Of a stretch of DNA of 39,453 nucleotides, positions 1 to 8,494 are shown one piece after another. The notes under the pieces were generated by a model that did not search any database, was not told the origin of the DNA, and worked only from the letters and a program-made list of their open reading frames with translations. A program made the translations under genes and the position numbers. This DNA comes from an uncultured Verrucomicrobia subdivision 3 bacterium (GTDB lineage: Bacteria > Verrucomicrobiota > Verrucomicrobiia > Limisphaerales > UBA8199), in assembly GCA_903912925.1 (NCBI GenBank), contig CAIWJG010000286.1:1-39453 (forward strand). Reading direction: 5' to 3'. How positions within the stretch are numbered: the first letter of the stretch is position 1; every line of letters starts with the position of its first letter.

Positions 1-347
1 CCGTGTCCATCGGGTCGCCGGGACACCGGGCCAGAGACCCGGCTAACCGGCAGACCGGAGGTCTGCCCCACACCTGATCAGTTACGAATGAAGAACTCCC
101 TCAGGCTCCCCTAAAGCCACCCCAAGGCGACATCGGAGCCACCTCAAAGCGTGTTGCTAGCCACCTAGTAGGCACCTCAAAGCCACCTTCATGCGACCTC
201 AAAGCCACCCTCAAGCCACCCTCAAGCCACCCCCATGCGACCTCCATGCGACCTTCATGCGACCCTCAAGCCACCCCGGGGCGAATGAAGAATGCAGAAT
301 GAAGAATGCCAGCTAAGCCGTATCGATGCAGTCGGGCGCCCAGTTCC
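1..347. repeat. Gene-free left edge with degenerate 10-11 bp tandem repeats
   Basis: No convincing gene is seen in the first 347 bases. From about 111 to 277 the sequence is a run of imperfect 10-11 base units alternating between GCCACCTCAA-like and GCGACCTTCAT-like words, with at least a dozen copies. Just after it, about 284-310, comes a GAATGCAGAATGAAGAATGC word that recurs elsewhere in the window. The units are not a multiple of three, give no conserved peptide and have no unique spacers, so this is neither coding sequence nor a CRISPR array. Confidence 0.6.
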
Positions 348-487
348 CCCTCACCCTGACCCGCTCCCCAAGGGAGAGGGAACTGCTGTCGCCCACCTGG
401 GAATACTCACTGAACCGTGAACATTTCCCAGCGCTGCCGAGGCTTCTCCCTCTCCCTGAGGGAGAGGGCTGGGGTGAGGGGGAAGGC
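348..487. repeat. Palindromic repeat element inserted in a toxin gene
   Basis: The left end (about 348-385) and right end (about 450-487) are imperfect inverted copies of each other: CCCCCTCACCCTGACC on the left against GGCTGGGGTGAGGGGG on the right. Each side also has a small internal hairpin of the CTCCC/GGGAG type. The right 60 bases (425-484) are nearly identical, in inverse orientation, to the repeat at 29808-29870, including a GCTGCCGAGGCTTCTCCC segment. The element lies at the broken end of the DUF5615 reading frame. This looks like a non-autonomous miniature mobile or REP-like element; no transposase is visible nearby. Confidence 0.65.
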
Positions 488-671
488 CGCGTTCTACTGA
501 ATAGTCACCACGCGTGAAGCAAAGGTCGAATTTGGCGCAGGCCAATTGGTAAAGAGCCCCGTTGTCCAAGCCCTGCATACGCAAAGTGTGAACCGACTCG
601 ACCTCGTGCCCCTCAGCACGCAGGGCATTGACCAATTTTCGCGGCAGGTTCTCGTCCAGCAGGATTCTCAC
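351..671 (-). pseudogene. DUF5615 (PIN-like) toxin, 3' end replaced by repeat element
   Basis: The first 55 or so residues begin MRILLDENLPRKLVNALRAE and continue with a GHEV segment, a classic DUF5615 start with the conserved acidic DEN motif of PIN-like nucleases. After CFTRGD the frame runs into the palindromic repeat and encodes low-complexity PHPSPLPQGEGEA. The usual continuation of the family, an RDxDF-type motif and the last 50 or so residues, is missing and was not found further downstream. The start is GTG, in a 4-nt GTGA overlap with the stop of the upstream DUF433 gene, so the two were a translationally coupled toxin-antitoxin pair. The truncated protein probably lacks activity. 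Family assignment is confident; loss of function is inferred. Confidence 0.7.
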
Positions 672-877
672 GCCGGTTGAAGTTCCTTTTCGTGAGCGAG
701 TTCTGACAAAGCGCCCCGAACCGACTCTTCCGTCAGGCTCGGAAATGCGTCCACGATTTCCAATACCGTCATGCCGGCTGCAAGCGATTCCAAAATCAGC
801 GAAAGGGAGATACGGGTTCCCCGCACCCTCGGGCTTCCACCTAAGTGCTCCGGGTCAGCTATAATCCACGTGTCCAT
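668..877 (-). CDS. DUF433 family antitoxin-like protein
   Basis: The 69-residue product starts MDTWIIADPEHLGGSPRVRG and contains the DUF433 hallmark GGxPRxRGTRI followed by a helix-turn-helix-like segment (LILESLAAGMTVLEIVDAFPSL). DUF433 proteins are commonly the antitoxin partners of DUF5615 toxins, and here the stop codon overlaps the GTG start of such a toxin. The frame is open upstream to a TTG at 913 and an ATG at 889. I chose the ATG at 877 because family members begin almost at this residue; no clear Shine-Dalgarno decides it. With the toxin broken, this antitoxin may be an orphan. Confidence 0.7.
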   Translation of the reverse strand: MDTWIIADPEHLGGSPRVRGTRISLSLILESLAAGMTVLEIVDAFPSLTEESVRGALSELAHEKELQPA

Positions 878-988
878 ACAAGAAAACATAAGACGCAGGC
901 ACTCATCTCTCAAGTCGAGAATTATGACCAGGGGACGAGGCTTGTTACCAAGGTGACACGTTTTGTGGACCTATACAGGGTGAAATGA

Positions 989-1056
989 ATACTGATGACC
1001 GACCACTGACCACTGACCACCGGACCACTGACCATTGACTACTGAACACCGGACCA
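989..1056. repeat. GACCACT microsatellite upstream of wbpM-like gene
   Basis: A run of about eight imperfect GACCACTGACC/GGACCACTGACC words ends directly at the ATG of the following gene. It occupies the place where the ribosome binding site would be. It may be a slipped-strand tandem repeat; no regulatory role can be shown. Confidence 0.55.
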
Positions 1057-1059
1057 GAT

Positions 1060-3006
1060 ATGAAAACCCCCAGACTATTAGATCTCTCCGCGCCGACACG
1101 CTTTTGGGTGCTCATGTGCGTGTACGCGCTGGAATTATCGGCCAGCCTCTGGCTCGCCTACGAACTGCGCTTCGATTTCATGGTCGAGCCCAATTTCCAG
1201 AAAGAACGATTGTTCGTCCTCTGTTGGCTGGTTCCCCTGCAATTGGTCCTCCTGGGGCTCTTCCACCAGCTCAACACGCTGTTGGGATACTTCAGCACGC
1301 CGGACTTGGGCCGCATGTTTCAGGCTCTCACGATCAGCGCCATTACAGCTTTGGTCGTGTGGGGCGTCTGGGGTCAGGGTGTCGCACCACCGCGGGGCGT
1401 CATTGTGCTGGATTTTATCTTTTGCCTCGTGGGATTAACGGGGGCGCGTCTCGCCTTGCGCACCCTTCGCGAGTCGCTCACCTTTTCGAGCAAGAGTAAC
1501 GGGGGGCGAAAGCGGCGCGTCGCCATCATCGGGGCCGGCGATGCCGGCGCGGTCATGGCGCACGAGTTGTCCCTCAAGCCGGGCTATGGGCTGGAACCGG
1601 TCGCTTTCTTTGATGACGAGCAGCACAAATGGCACTCGCGCGTCCATGGCATTCCCGTCCTTGGTCCGCCGGAGAGATTGGTGGACGTCCGCGCGAAACT
1701 CGACATCCAGGAGGCTATCATCGCCATGCCCTCGGCGCCGGCCAAACGCATCGGCGAGATCGTTCGCCTCCTGCGCCAGGCTCACGTGGTGTGCAAAACG
1801 GTTCCCTCCCTCGACCAACTGGTCCTCGGCCAGATCCGGGTCAGCCAGTTGCGCAATGTGGAAGTCACCGACCTGCTCGGTCGGGAGAAGGTTGAACTCG
1901 AGACGGAGAACATCCGCCAAACCCTGCAGGACCGGGCGGTTATGGTCACTGGCGCCGGCGGCAGCATCGGCAGCGAACTTTGCCGGCAGATCGCCACCTA
2001 CCATCCCAGGCAGTTGATCCTCCTCGATCGCTCGGAGCCCAACGTATTCCAGATCGAACAGGAATTAATTGGCCTGGGGCATCGCGAGAGAATCATGCCC
2101 GTCGTGGCCGACATCTCGGACCGGCCGCGCATGGAGCAGGTCTTCTCAACCTTTCACCCCCAGATTATCTTCCATGCCGCGGCCCACAAACACGTGCCGA
2201 TGATGGAGCATCAGCCAGGCGAGGCGGTCAAGAATAATAGCCTGGGCACCGCCCAATTGGCCGACCTGGCTCTGGAGTTCGGCGTGGATCGTTTCACTTT
2301 GATTTCCACCGATAAGGCAATCAACCCAACTAGCGTCATGGGCGCCACCAAGCGCCTGGCCGAGACGTACATCCAGGCGCTTTACGCGGCGCACCCTGAC
2401 AAAACGAAGTTCATGGCCGTGCGCTTCGGCAACGTCCTCGGCTCCTCGGGCAGCGTCATTCCGCTCTTTCACAAACAGATCGCCGAGGGCGGGCCCGTCA
2501 AAGTCACCCATCCGGAGATGACACGCTACTTCATGACGATTCCCGAGGCTTCCATGCTCGTTGTCCAAAGCGCCGTGCAAGGCACCGGCGGGGAGATCTT
2601 CGTCCTGGACATGGGCAAGCCCGTCAAGATCGTGGACCTCGCCCGCCAGATGATCGAGCTGAGCGGGCTCAAGCCGGACGAGGACATCCAAATCGAGTTC
2701 ATCGGCATGCGTCCGGGCGAAAAACTATTCGAGGAGATCTCTCGCACGGGTGAGAACTTCGCGCCCACCACGCATTCCAAGATCTTCCGTTTTATCTCCC
2801 AGCCCGCGGACCTGGCGTGGATTCGCGAGACACTGCAGAGTCTGCGGGATGGTATTCACCAGCTCAAGCCTGACCAGATCAAGCTTCGAATGCGAGAGGC
2901 ACTTCCAGACTATACGCCCGCTTTGGCCCAACGCGTTGCGAACCCCCCGCCAATCGGCGAACTCGACGAATCACGGCACCACCGCCAACCGGCGCTGCGG
3001 CCCTGA
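1060..3006 (+). CDS. Membrane-bound nucleotide-sugar 4,6-dehydratase, WbpM/FlaA1/CapD type
   Basis: This 648-residue protein has the standard two-part architecture of large WbpM/PglF-type enzymes. Four hydrophobic helices lie within residues 14-135. A first Rossmann domain (GAGDAG at 158-163) resembles the CoA-binding-like domain of the family. A catalytic short-chain dehydrogenase domain starts with VTGAGGSIGS (296-305). The family's atypical active site is present: STDKA at 416-420 and MGATK at 427-431, where Met replaces the usual Tyr and Lys431 is kept. Enzymes of this family convert UDP-GlcNAc to UDP-4-keto-6-deoxy sugars at the inner membrane for O-antigen or capsule synthesis. The exact substrate cannot be read from sequence. 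It lies upstream, in the same direction, of a WbpP-like epimerase. Start chosen at the ATG giving MKTPRLLDLS. Confidence 0.9.
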   Translation: MKTPRLLDLSAPTRFWVLMCVYALELSASLWLAYELRFDFMVEPNFQKERLFVLCWLVPLQLVLLGLFHQLNTLLGYFSTPDLGRMFQALTISAITALVVWGVWGQGVAPPRGVIVLDFIFCLVGLTGARLALRTLRESLTFSSKSNGGRKRRVAIIGAGDAGAVMAHELSLKPGYGLEPVAFFDDEQHKWHSRVHGIPVLGPPERLVDVRAKLDIQEAIIAMPSAPAKRIGEIVRLLRQAHVVCKTVPSLDQLVLGQIRVSQLRNVEVTDLLGREKVELETENIRQTLQDRAVMVTGAGGSIGSELCRQIATYHPRQLILLDRSEPNVFQIEQELIGLGHRERIMPVVADISDRPRMEQVFSTFHPQIIFHAAAHKHVPMMEHQPGEAVKNNSLGTAQLADLALEFGVDRFTLISTDKAINPTSVMGATKRLAETYIQALYAAHPDKTKFMAVRFGNVLGSSGSVIPLFHKQIAEGGPVKVTHPEMTRYFMTIPEASMLVVQSAVQGTGGEIFVLDMGKPVKIVDLARQMIELSGLKPDEDIQIEFIGMRPGEKLFEEISRTGENFAPTTHSKIFRFISQPADLAWIRETLQSLRDGIHQLKPDQIKLRMREALPDYTPALAQRVANPPPIGELDESRHHRQPALRP

Positions 3007-3042
3007 AACCGCCGGGGCGCGGAAATCCGAAACCCGAGAGGT

Positions 3043-3150
3043 AATTGCAAAAGCCGGGAATAGCCGCGAAAAAGCGCAGAAAGCGCAAGAAAAGGCCCTA
3101 TTCCCATACTTCTTGCGTCTTTTGCGCCTCTTTGCGGCAAGTTTTGCAAT
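3043..3150. repeat. Imperfect inverted repeat (CGCAGAAAGCGCAAG family)
   Basis: The left arm, from ATTGCAAAA through GCGCAGAAAGCGCAAGAA, is mirrored by a right arm reading TTCTTGCGTCTTTTGCGCC and ending TTTTGCAAT. The arms are roughly 45 bases with mismatches around a short centre near 3094-3105. It could form a long hairpin in RNA downstream of the wbpM-like gene and may act as a 3' end. Confidence 0.6.
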
Positions 3151-3234
3151 TGGCTCCCGAAGCCCGAAACCCGAAGCAAATCCGAATTTGTGGGAAGGGG
3201 CGAATGGAAAGACGGAGAGCCGTAGCCAGAGGAG

Positions 3235-3475
3235 TTTAACCGCAGAGATCACAAAGATCGCAGAGGAAGACAAGGCAGAATCTCTGCAACAGATCAGATT
3301 GTTCGCAGCCTGCGAGTGATTGCCCCGGCGATAAGAACCGCGGAGAACGCGGAATACACGGAAGGCGGGTTCGGAAGGCAGTCTTTTTCCGCGTATTCCG
3401 CGTGTTCTGCGGTTAATCCCTCCTGCCTTTGGTTGCGGCTTTGCCGCGCTGTGTTTATCGCGTCTCTGCGGTTGA
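3235..3475. repeat. Nested inverted repeat (ACCGCAGAGA family)
   Basis: The outer arms are AACCGCAGAGATCACAAAGA (starting about 3238) and an inverse CGCGTCTCTGCGGTT near 3457-3471. The inner arms are 3336-3363 (AACCGCGGAGAACGCGG...) and 3387-3414, its imperfect complement. Both pairs use the same CCGCAGAG/CCGCGGAG word, so this is a multiplied repeat element rather than one terminator. Confidence 0.65.
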
Positions 3476-3861
3476 ATTGGCGGTTTGTTCGTGATGCGAC
3501 TCGGCTGCGCTGAGTTCATCTGTGGTCTTCTTCTTCCTCAGAATCTGTGCGGCACGGAGCCGTTGGGTCGCTTGGAATCGATGGCGAATGGCCATTAGAA
3601 GTGCTGTTGCTTCCGGGGGGCACACCAAGTGGCCAGGACAGGCGGCTGCCTCGGTTTGGGGGTGTGGCGAACCGTTCTATGGTACCATGGTATGTCCAGG
3701 GTGGTACCAGAGTGCTACCAGGGTAGCATGGGGGCGCAATCTACCGTTCTCAGTATTGCGAATGCTTATGCTGCGCGGTCGTTTGGCGGGAGCGGAAGGT
3801 CCGGTCTGAGCGCTTTGGTGGCGGCTTGGAGCGCGTCAATCCATCTGCGGTTACTAACATT

Positions 3862-4980
3862 ATGAATCATTTCGAACAATTGATCGAACGGCTATCCGAC
3901 AAACCCAAACTTTGGCTGGTCACCGGCAGCGCTGGATTCATCGGCTCCAACCTGCTGGAGACCCTGCTCCGATACAACCAACTAGTGGTTGGATTGGACA
4001 ATTATGCCACCGGCTCACCCGGGAATCTGGATCAGGTGCGCGACCTGGTTGGGCCAGAACGCTGGCAGCATTTCATGAAGATCGACGGCGATATCCGGGA
4101 CCTCGACACATGCAAGCGTGCATGCCACGGGGTGGATTACATCCTGCACCAGGCGGCCCTCGGTTCCGTGCCGCGCTCCCTGGCGTACCCTGGCGACTCT
4201 CATGCCACAAATGTTACCGGCTTCCTGAACATGTTAATCGCGGCCCGCGACAGCGGGGTGAAGCGGTTCGTGTATGCCTCGAGCAGCTCGGTTTACGGCG
4301 ACCACCCGGCCTTGCCGAAGGTTGAGGATGCCATCGGCCGATGCCTTTCGCCGTATGCGGCCACCAAACGCGCCAATGAGCTGTATGCGGAGGTCTTTGG
4401 CCAATGTTACGGGCTCTCCACCATCGGCCTCCGGTATTTCAATGTCTTCGGCCCGCGCCAGGACCCGAATGGGCCTTATGCCGCAGTAATCCCGAAGTGG
4501 ATCGCGGCCATGATTCGAAACGAGCCCATCTCTATCAACGGCGACGGGGAGACCAGCCGCGATTTCTGCTACGTAGCCAACGTGGTGCAGGCCAACCTGC
4601 TCGCCGCCACAGTGAAGAAGCCGCAGGCCATTAACCAGGTCTATAACGTCGCCCTCTCTGCCCGGACCACTCTCAATGAACTCTTTGGCCTGCTGCAGGA
4701 AAAACTCCTGCCTTGGTCTCCCCATTTGAAAACCTGTCGCCCGGATTATCAGGACTTCCGGCCGGGGGACGTTCGGCATTCCGAAGCTGACATCTCCAAA
4801 GCCATGCGGCTGCTCGGATACAAACCGTCTCACACCGTTGAGCAAGGGCTGGCGGAAGCCCTGGCTTGGTACCGCCAGCACTTGGCTGGCCCGGAGTTCG
4901 CAGCCCAGAACCCTGAGCCCAGAGAGCAACCTCTAAAGTCCTCGGTGCGGCGTCGGCGCCACCTGATTCCGGTGCCTTGA
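3862..4980 (+). CDS. UDP-N-acetylglucosamine C4-epimerase-like SDR (WbpP/TviC type)
   Basis: The product is 372 residues long. It has the extended-SDR NAD-binding loop [10 protein letters not shown] (21-30), the active-site Ser in YASSSSVYG (138-146), and the YxxxK pair Tyr165/Lys169 in [13 protein letters not shown]. The downstream segment [20 protein letters not shown] and the GDGETSRDF segment are typical of WbpP/TviC epimerases. These interconvert UDP-GlcNAc/GalNAc or their uronic acids in the cytoplasm. About 25 residues at the C-terminus ([13 protein letters not shown] onward) extend past the usual end. The frame is open to a TTG at 3826, but ATG 3862 fits the family start. A WbpA-like dehydrogenase at 6862-8148 would complete a route to UDP-GalNAcA. 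Exact substrate is inferred. Confidence 0.87.
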   Translation: MNHFEQLIERLSDKPKLWLVTGSAGFIGSNLLETLLRYNQLVVGLDNYATGSPGNLDQVRDLVGPERWQHFMKIDGDIRDLDTCKRACHGVDYILHQAALGSVPRSLAYPGDSHATNVTGFLNMLIAARDSGVKRFVYASSSSVYGDHPALPKVEDAIGRCLSPYAATKRANELYAEVFGQCYGLSTIGLRYFNVFGPRQDPNGPYAAVIPKWIAAMIRNEPISINGDGETSRDFCYVANVVQANLLAATVKKPQAINQVYNVALSARTTLNELFGLLQEKLLPWSPHLKTCRPDYQDFRPGDVRHSEADISKAMRLLGYKPSHTVEQGLAEALAWYRQHLAGPEFAAQNPEPREQPLKSSVRRRRHLIPVP

Positions 4981-5029
4981 TTCATTCTGCAATCCTAACG
5001 AACCAGTTCCGCCACCCGCCCGTCAACTT

Positions 5030-6706
5030 ATGAATACAAAAACGCGAAGAATCCTGCTGATTGTTCCGATCCTCGGCGTCCTGCTGCTCGGCGGCGGATA
5101 CGTCGGTTACCGGGCGTACAAGTCGGCCCGCCAGGCCCGGCTCATCACGCAGGCGCGCAACTACCTCGCCAAGCCCGACGAAAGAAAAGCGCTGCTCTGC
5201 CTCCAGCGCGCCTTGCGGTACAATGCGAAAGATGTCGAAGCCTGCCGGCTCATGGCCGAGTTAACCGAACGCGCCCGCTCGCCTGGCGCCCTTATTTGGC
5301 GGAGCCGCGTCGTGGAACTCAATTCGCACTCGTTGGACGATCGGCTGGCCCTGGCTCAAACCGCCATGTTGTTCCGTGATTATGCCTCGGCCACGAACGC
5401 GCTGGAAGGGGTGGATGCCGCCGGTAAAATGACCCCCGCTTACCACAATATTGCCGGTGCCGTGGCCTCAACGGTCGGCCAGCTCGCTCAAGCTGAAGTC
5501 CACTTCCGCGAAGCCGCCCGGCTGGAGCCGACCAACCAGGTCCCGCAGCTCAACCTCGCTATCGTGCGCCTACATTCCACCAATGCGCAAGTTATGGCCG
5601 AAGCACGCGCTTCCCTCCAGCAACTGAGCGCCAAGCCCGAGTTCCGGTGCCAGGCGCTCCGCGAACTCATTGTCGATGCCCTGAATTCCACCCGCACCGA
5701 CGCCGCCCTCGCGCTTTCCGCCGATTTGCTCAACCAAAGCAACGCGGTGTTCTCCGACCGGCTCCTCCGCCTTGAGATACTCCGGGCCTCAAAGAACCCC
5801 GCTTTGGGAAAAACCCTCGCCGCCTTCCAAAAGGATGCCGCCTCCGACCCTGCCAAGATCCAGCAACTCGCCACCTGGCAACTCCTCAAGACCGGCCCCG
5901 CTGACGCGCTCGCCTGGTTGGAGACTTTGCCGCCCAGCATCCGCACCAACCAGCCCGTTGCGTTGCTCTCCGCCGAATGCCGCACCCAGCTCAAAGATTG
6001 GCGCGCGCTTCAGGCCGCCCTCGAACACCAGAACTGGGCAGAGCTGGATTTTGTCCGCCATGCCTTCCTGGCCCGCGCCGCCCGTGGACTGGACTTGACG
6101 TCCACCAGCAAAACCGAGTGGGAGCTGGCCGCCAAAGCCGCGATCAGCCGCAAGCAAAGTGTCCTCATGCTCCTGCAAATGGCCGCCCAATGGCACTGGC
6201 AGGGCGAAAGCGAGGAACTCCTCTGGACCATCTTCAACCGTTACCCCGAAGAGAAATGGGCCGTCCCGGCGCTGAGCCAGGCCCTCTACAGCGGAGGCCG
6301 CACCCGCTCACTCATGACCCTCTACAGTCAGCTCGCCAAAGCCTACCCCTCCGAACTCTCCACTAAGAATAACCTCGCCATGACCGCTCTGCTCCTGGAC
6401 GCGCAAGAACTGAAGCCCCGTGACCTGGCGCTGGAAGTGTATCAAAAAGCCCCTACCAATTCTTCTTACGCCTCCACCTACGCCTTCTCTCTGCACCTCC
6501 AGAAGAAGGACGCCGAGGCCCTGAAGGTGATGCAGATGCTTTCGTCCAAAGCTTTGGAAGACCCCTCAATCGCGGGCTACTACGGCCTGATCCTGAAAGC
6601 GACCGGCAATCCCGACAAAGCCAAGGTGTACCTTCAGTGGGCATCCAAGGCGAAGCTGCTGCCCGAGGAAAAGAAGCTTTTTGACAGCGCGAAAACCGGA
6701 GCTTAG
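5030..6706 (+). CDS. Membrane-anchored TPR protein of the polysaccharide locus
   Basis: The 558-residue protein has one N-terminal membrane helix (about residues 7-28, ILLIVPILGVLLLGGGYVGY) after a basic MNTKTRR start. The rest is helical TPR-like repeats, for example YHNIAGAVASTVGQLAQAEVHFREAARLEP and LNLAIVRLHSTNAQVMAEARASL. Such proteins often act as periplasm-facing scaffolds in exopolysaccharide assembly or export. The gene follows the epimerase by about 50 bases in the same direction, suggesting co-transcription. No enzymatic motif is visible, and the specific partner is unknown. Confidence 0.75.
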   Translation: MNTKTRRILLIVPILGVLLLGGGYVGYRAYKSARQARLITQARNYLAKPDERKALLCLQRALRYNAKDVEACRLMAELTERARSPGALIWRSRVVELNSHSLDDRLALAQTAMLFRDYASATNALEGVDAAGKMTPAYHNIAGAVASTVGQLAQAEVHFREAARLEPTNQVPQLNLAIVRLHSTNAQVMAEARASLQQLSAKPEFRCQALRELIVDALNSTRTDAALALSADLLNQSNAVFSDRLLRLEILRASKNPALGKTLAAFQKDAASDPAKIQQLATWQLLKTGPADALAWLETLPPSIRTNQPVALLSAECRTQLKDWRALQAALEHQNWAELDFVRHAFLARAARGLDLTSTSKTEWELAAKAAISRKQSVLMLLQMAAQWHWQGESEELLWTIFNRYPEEKWAVPALSQALYSGGRTRSLMTLYSQLAKAYPSELSTKNNLAMTALLLDAQELKPRDLALEVYQKAPTNSSYASTYAFSLHLQKKDAEALKVMQMLSSKALEDPSIAGYYGLILKATGNPDKAKVYLQWASKAKLLPEEKKLFDSAKTGA

Positions 6707-6861
6707 CACAGCCGTTTCTTCGTGGCGACCTTGCCTGTCGGTTAACCGGGCGTCCCGCCGGGGTCCCCTTATCGGCTCCAAGACCCAGCCCTCGTGAGCG
6801 TTCCCACGCGCGCGGCACAGGCTTCCCGCTTCAGCCTCCCCGCTTCATCTTTTTGATGCCA

Positions 6862-8148
6862 TCAGGCCTTCCAAACTTGCCCTGGCAGCGTGCCGATCCC
6901 AGACATCGCATTCCGAGTGTCCAGGATGCACTCCGTCCAATGCGCCAGCTCCTGGTAGTTGACGCACGCGTGGTTGGTCGCAATGAGCACCACATCGAAG
7001 GATGTGATGGTCTGTTTGTTCCACGCCACCGACTTTGTGCCGGCCCAGTGAGCATGTTCGCGAGTGGGCTTGATGACAGGCACGTAAGGGTCATAGTAGG
7101 CGACGCTGGCCCCGCGCTCCTTGAGCATCTCCATCAGCACGTAACTGGGTGATTCGCGCTCGTCGTCCACATTGGGTTTGTAGGCAAGCCCCAGCACAAG
7201 AACGGAACTGCCCTTAATCGCCTTCCGCCGTTCGTTGAGGGCGTCCGCTACCCGGTGCACGACATAAGTAGGCATAGAGGTGTTGACCTCGCCTGCCAGT
7301 TCGATGAAGCGGGTGTTCTGGCCAAATTCGCGCGCCTTCCAAGTGAGGTAGAACGGATCAATCGGGATGCAATGTCCGCCCAGGCCTGGCCCTGGGTAGA
7401 ACGGCATGAAGCCGAACGGCTTGGTCTTTGCGGCGTTGATGACCTCCCACACATCAATGCCCATGGCGCTATAGACCATCTTCAGTTCGTTTACGAGCGC
7501 GATGTTTACGCTGCGAAAGGTGTTTTCGAGCAGCTTCGTCGCCTCGGCCGCACGACAGGACGAGACGGGCACGACCGTCTTAACCGCCTTGGAATAGAGC
7601 GCGACGGCCTTCTCCAGGCAGGTCGGCGTATAGCCGCCAACAACCTTGGGAATGAGCGCCACTTTGCTGTCGGGGTTGCCGGGATCCTCGCGTTCAGGCG
7701 AAAAGGCCAGATGGAAGTCGCGGCCGGCTTCGAGACCGGAGCCAACCTCAAGCACCTCGCGCAGGTCTTCGTCCGTGGTGCCGGGATAGGTGGTGGATTC
7801 CAGCACCACGAGCATCCCCTTGCGCAAATGGCGCGCGATGCTCCTTCCTGTGTCGAGTATGAACGAAATGTCCGGCTCCCGATTCTTGTTGAGCGGTGTC
7901 GGCACGCAGATAATGATCGCGTCTACTTCCCGAATACGGCTGAAATCGCTCGTCGCCGAAAAGGTGCCTGCCTCAATCGCCTCGGCCACCGCTTCGGAGG
8001 GAATGTGTCTGATATAGCTCCTTCCCTGGTGAAGAGCGTCAACCTTGGCGGCATCCACATCCAGACCCAACACGGTTACGCCCGATCTAGCGAACTGGAG
8101 TGACAAAGGCAACCCCACATAACCAAGTCCGACCACTGCAGTTTTCAT
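6862..8148 (-). CDS. UDP-N-acetyl-D-hexosamine 6-dehydrogenase (WbpA/WecC family)
   Basis: The 428-residue product starts MKTAVVGLGYVGLPL (NAD-binding GLGYVG at residues 7-12). It carries the NAD-domain CVPTPLNKNREPD motif and the catalytic Cys260 in PGPGLGGHCIPIDPFYL. The C-terminal UDP-binding domain contains VLGLAYKPNVDDERESPS. These enzymes oxidise C6 of UDP-GlcNAc or UDP-ManNAc twice to the uronic acid. The hexosamine specificity (WbpA-like rather than UDP-Glc) is inferred from overall resemblance and the WbpP-like neighbour. It is transcribed toward the TPR gene; the 155-base gap between the convergent genes shows no strong terminator. Confidence 0.9.
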   Translation of the reverse strand: MKTAVVGLGYVGLPLSLQFARSGVTVLGLDVDAAKVDALHQGRSYIRHIPSEAVAEAIEAGTFSATSDFSRIREVDAIIICVPTPLNKNREPDISFILDTGRSIARHLRKGMLVVLESTTYPGTTDEDLREVLEVGSGLEAGRDFHLAFSPEREDPGNPDSKVALIPKVVGGYTPTCLEKAVALYSKAVKTVVPVSSCRAAEATKLLENTFRSVNIALVNELKMVYSAMGIDVWEVINAAKTKPFGFMPFYPGPGLGGHCIPIDPFYLTWKAREFGQNTRFIELAGEVNTSMPTYVVHRVADALNERRKAIKGSSVLVLGLAYKPNVDDERESPSYVLMEMLKERGASVAYYDPYVPVIKPTREHAHWAGTKSVAWNKQTITSFDVVLIATNHACVNYQELAHWTECILDTRNAMSGIGTLPGQVWKA

Positions 8149-8494
8149 CAGGTTAATTGCTACGCTTCCAATTCTTGCTGTTCTATTTGGCTGACTATAA
8201 GAGTGGAAGTCTCGCGCACCTTGGAATCAAAGTCAACTCCGCCTGGTGCTGAGAGCAGTTCTGAAAATGTACGGAGCGATGCTAGAACCGGTTCCTTGTT
8301 TCACGATCCTTCCCAGTTGGTACGAGACCCAATCGTTGGGTTAAAGTTACCCCGAACTGGCATCACTTCGAGGCATGCGTTATCGGTGCGTATTTGGTTC
8401 CAAGCCCAACGTATGCTTGTGTGCCTTCTTTTGTTTCATTAAAGGCAGCTTTTTGTCCTTGCAATTTGGGGATGCCGCAGGTAGATAAAACGCG
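8149..8494. other. Divergent intergenic region between wbpA-like gene and kdsB
   Basis: These 346 bases are lower in GC than the surroundings and must hold the promoters of both divergent genes. A TTGCTG/TATAAG pair near 8178-8200 is present but poorly spaced (15 bases). No convincing regulatory site or small gene is seen. Confidence 0.4.

Larger units (their letters stand above)
3007..3861. other. 855-base intergenic region filled with inverted repeats
   Basis: No gene is supported here. It holds CCGAAACCCGAAG-type words (about 3028-3040 and 3155-3180), an inverted repeat at 3043-3150, and a nested inverted repeat at 3235-3475. At about 3676-3735 there is a cluster of GGTACCA/GCTACCA/GGTAGCA words, including the palindrome ATGGTACCAT. 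Short open frames here follow the repeats and have no recognisable product. Confidence 0.6.

Noticed and set aside
111..310. Possible CRISPR array
   Set aside because: Units are 10-11 bases, degenerate and without unique spacers; no cas genes nearby.
7255..8103. Long plus-strand open frame opposite the wbpA-like gene
   Set aside because: It is the antisense shadow of a GC-rich, well-conserved gene; its translation has no recognisable motif.
8203..8442. Small plus-strand open frame between the wbpA-like gene and kdsB
   Set aside because: No ribosome binding site, no conserved motif and no similarity to a known family that I can see.
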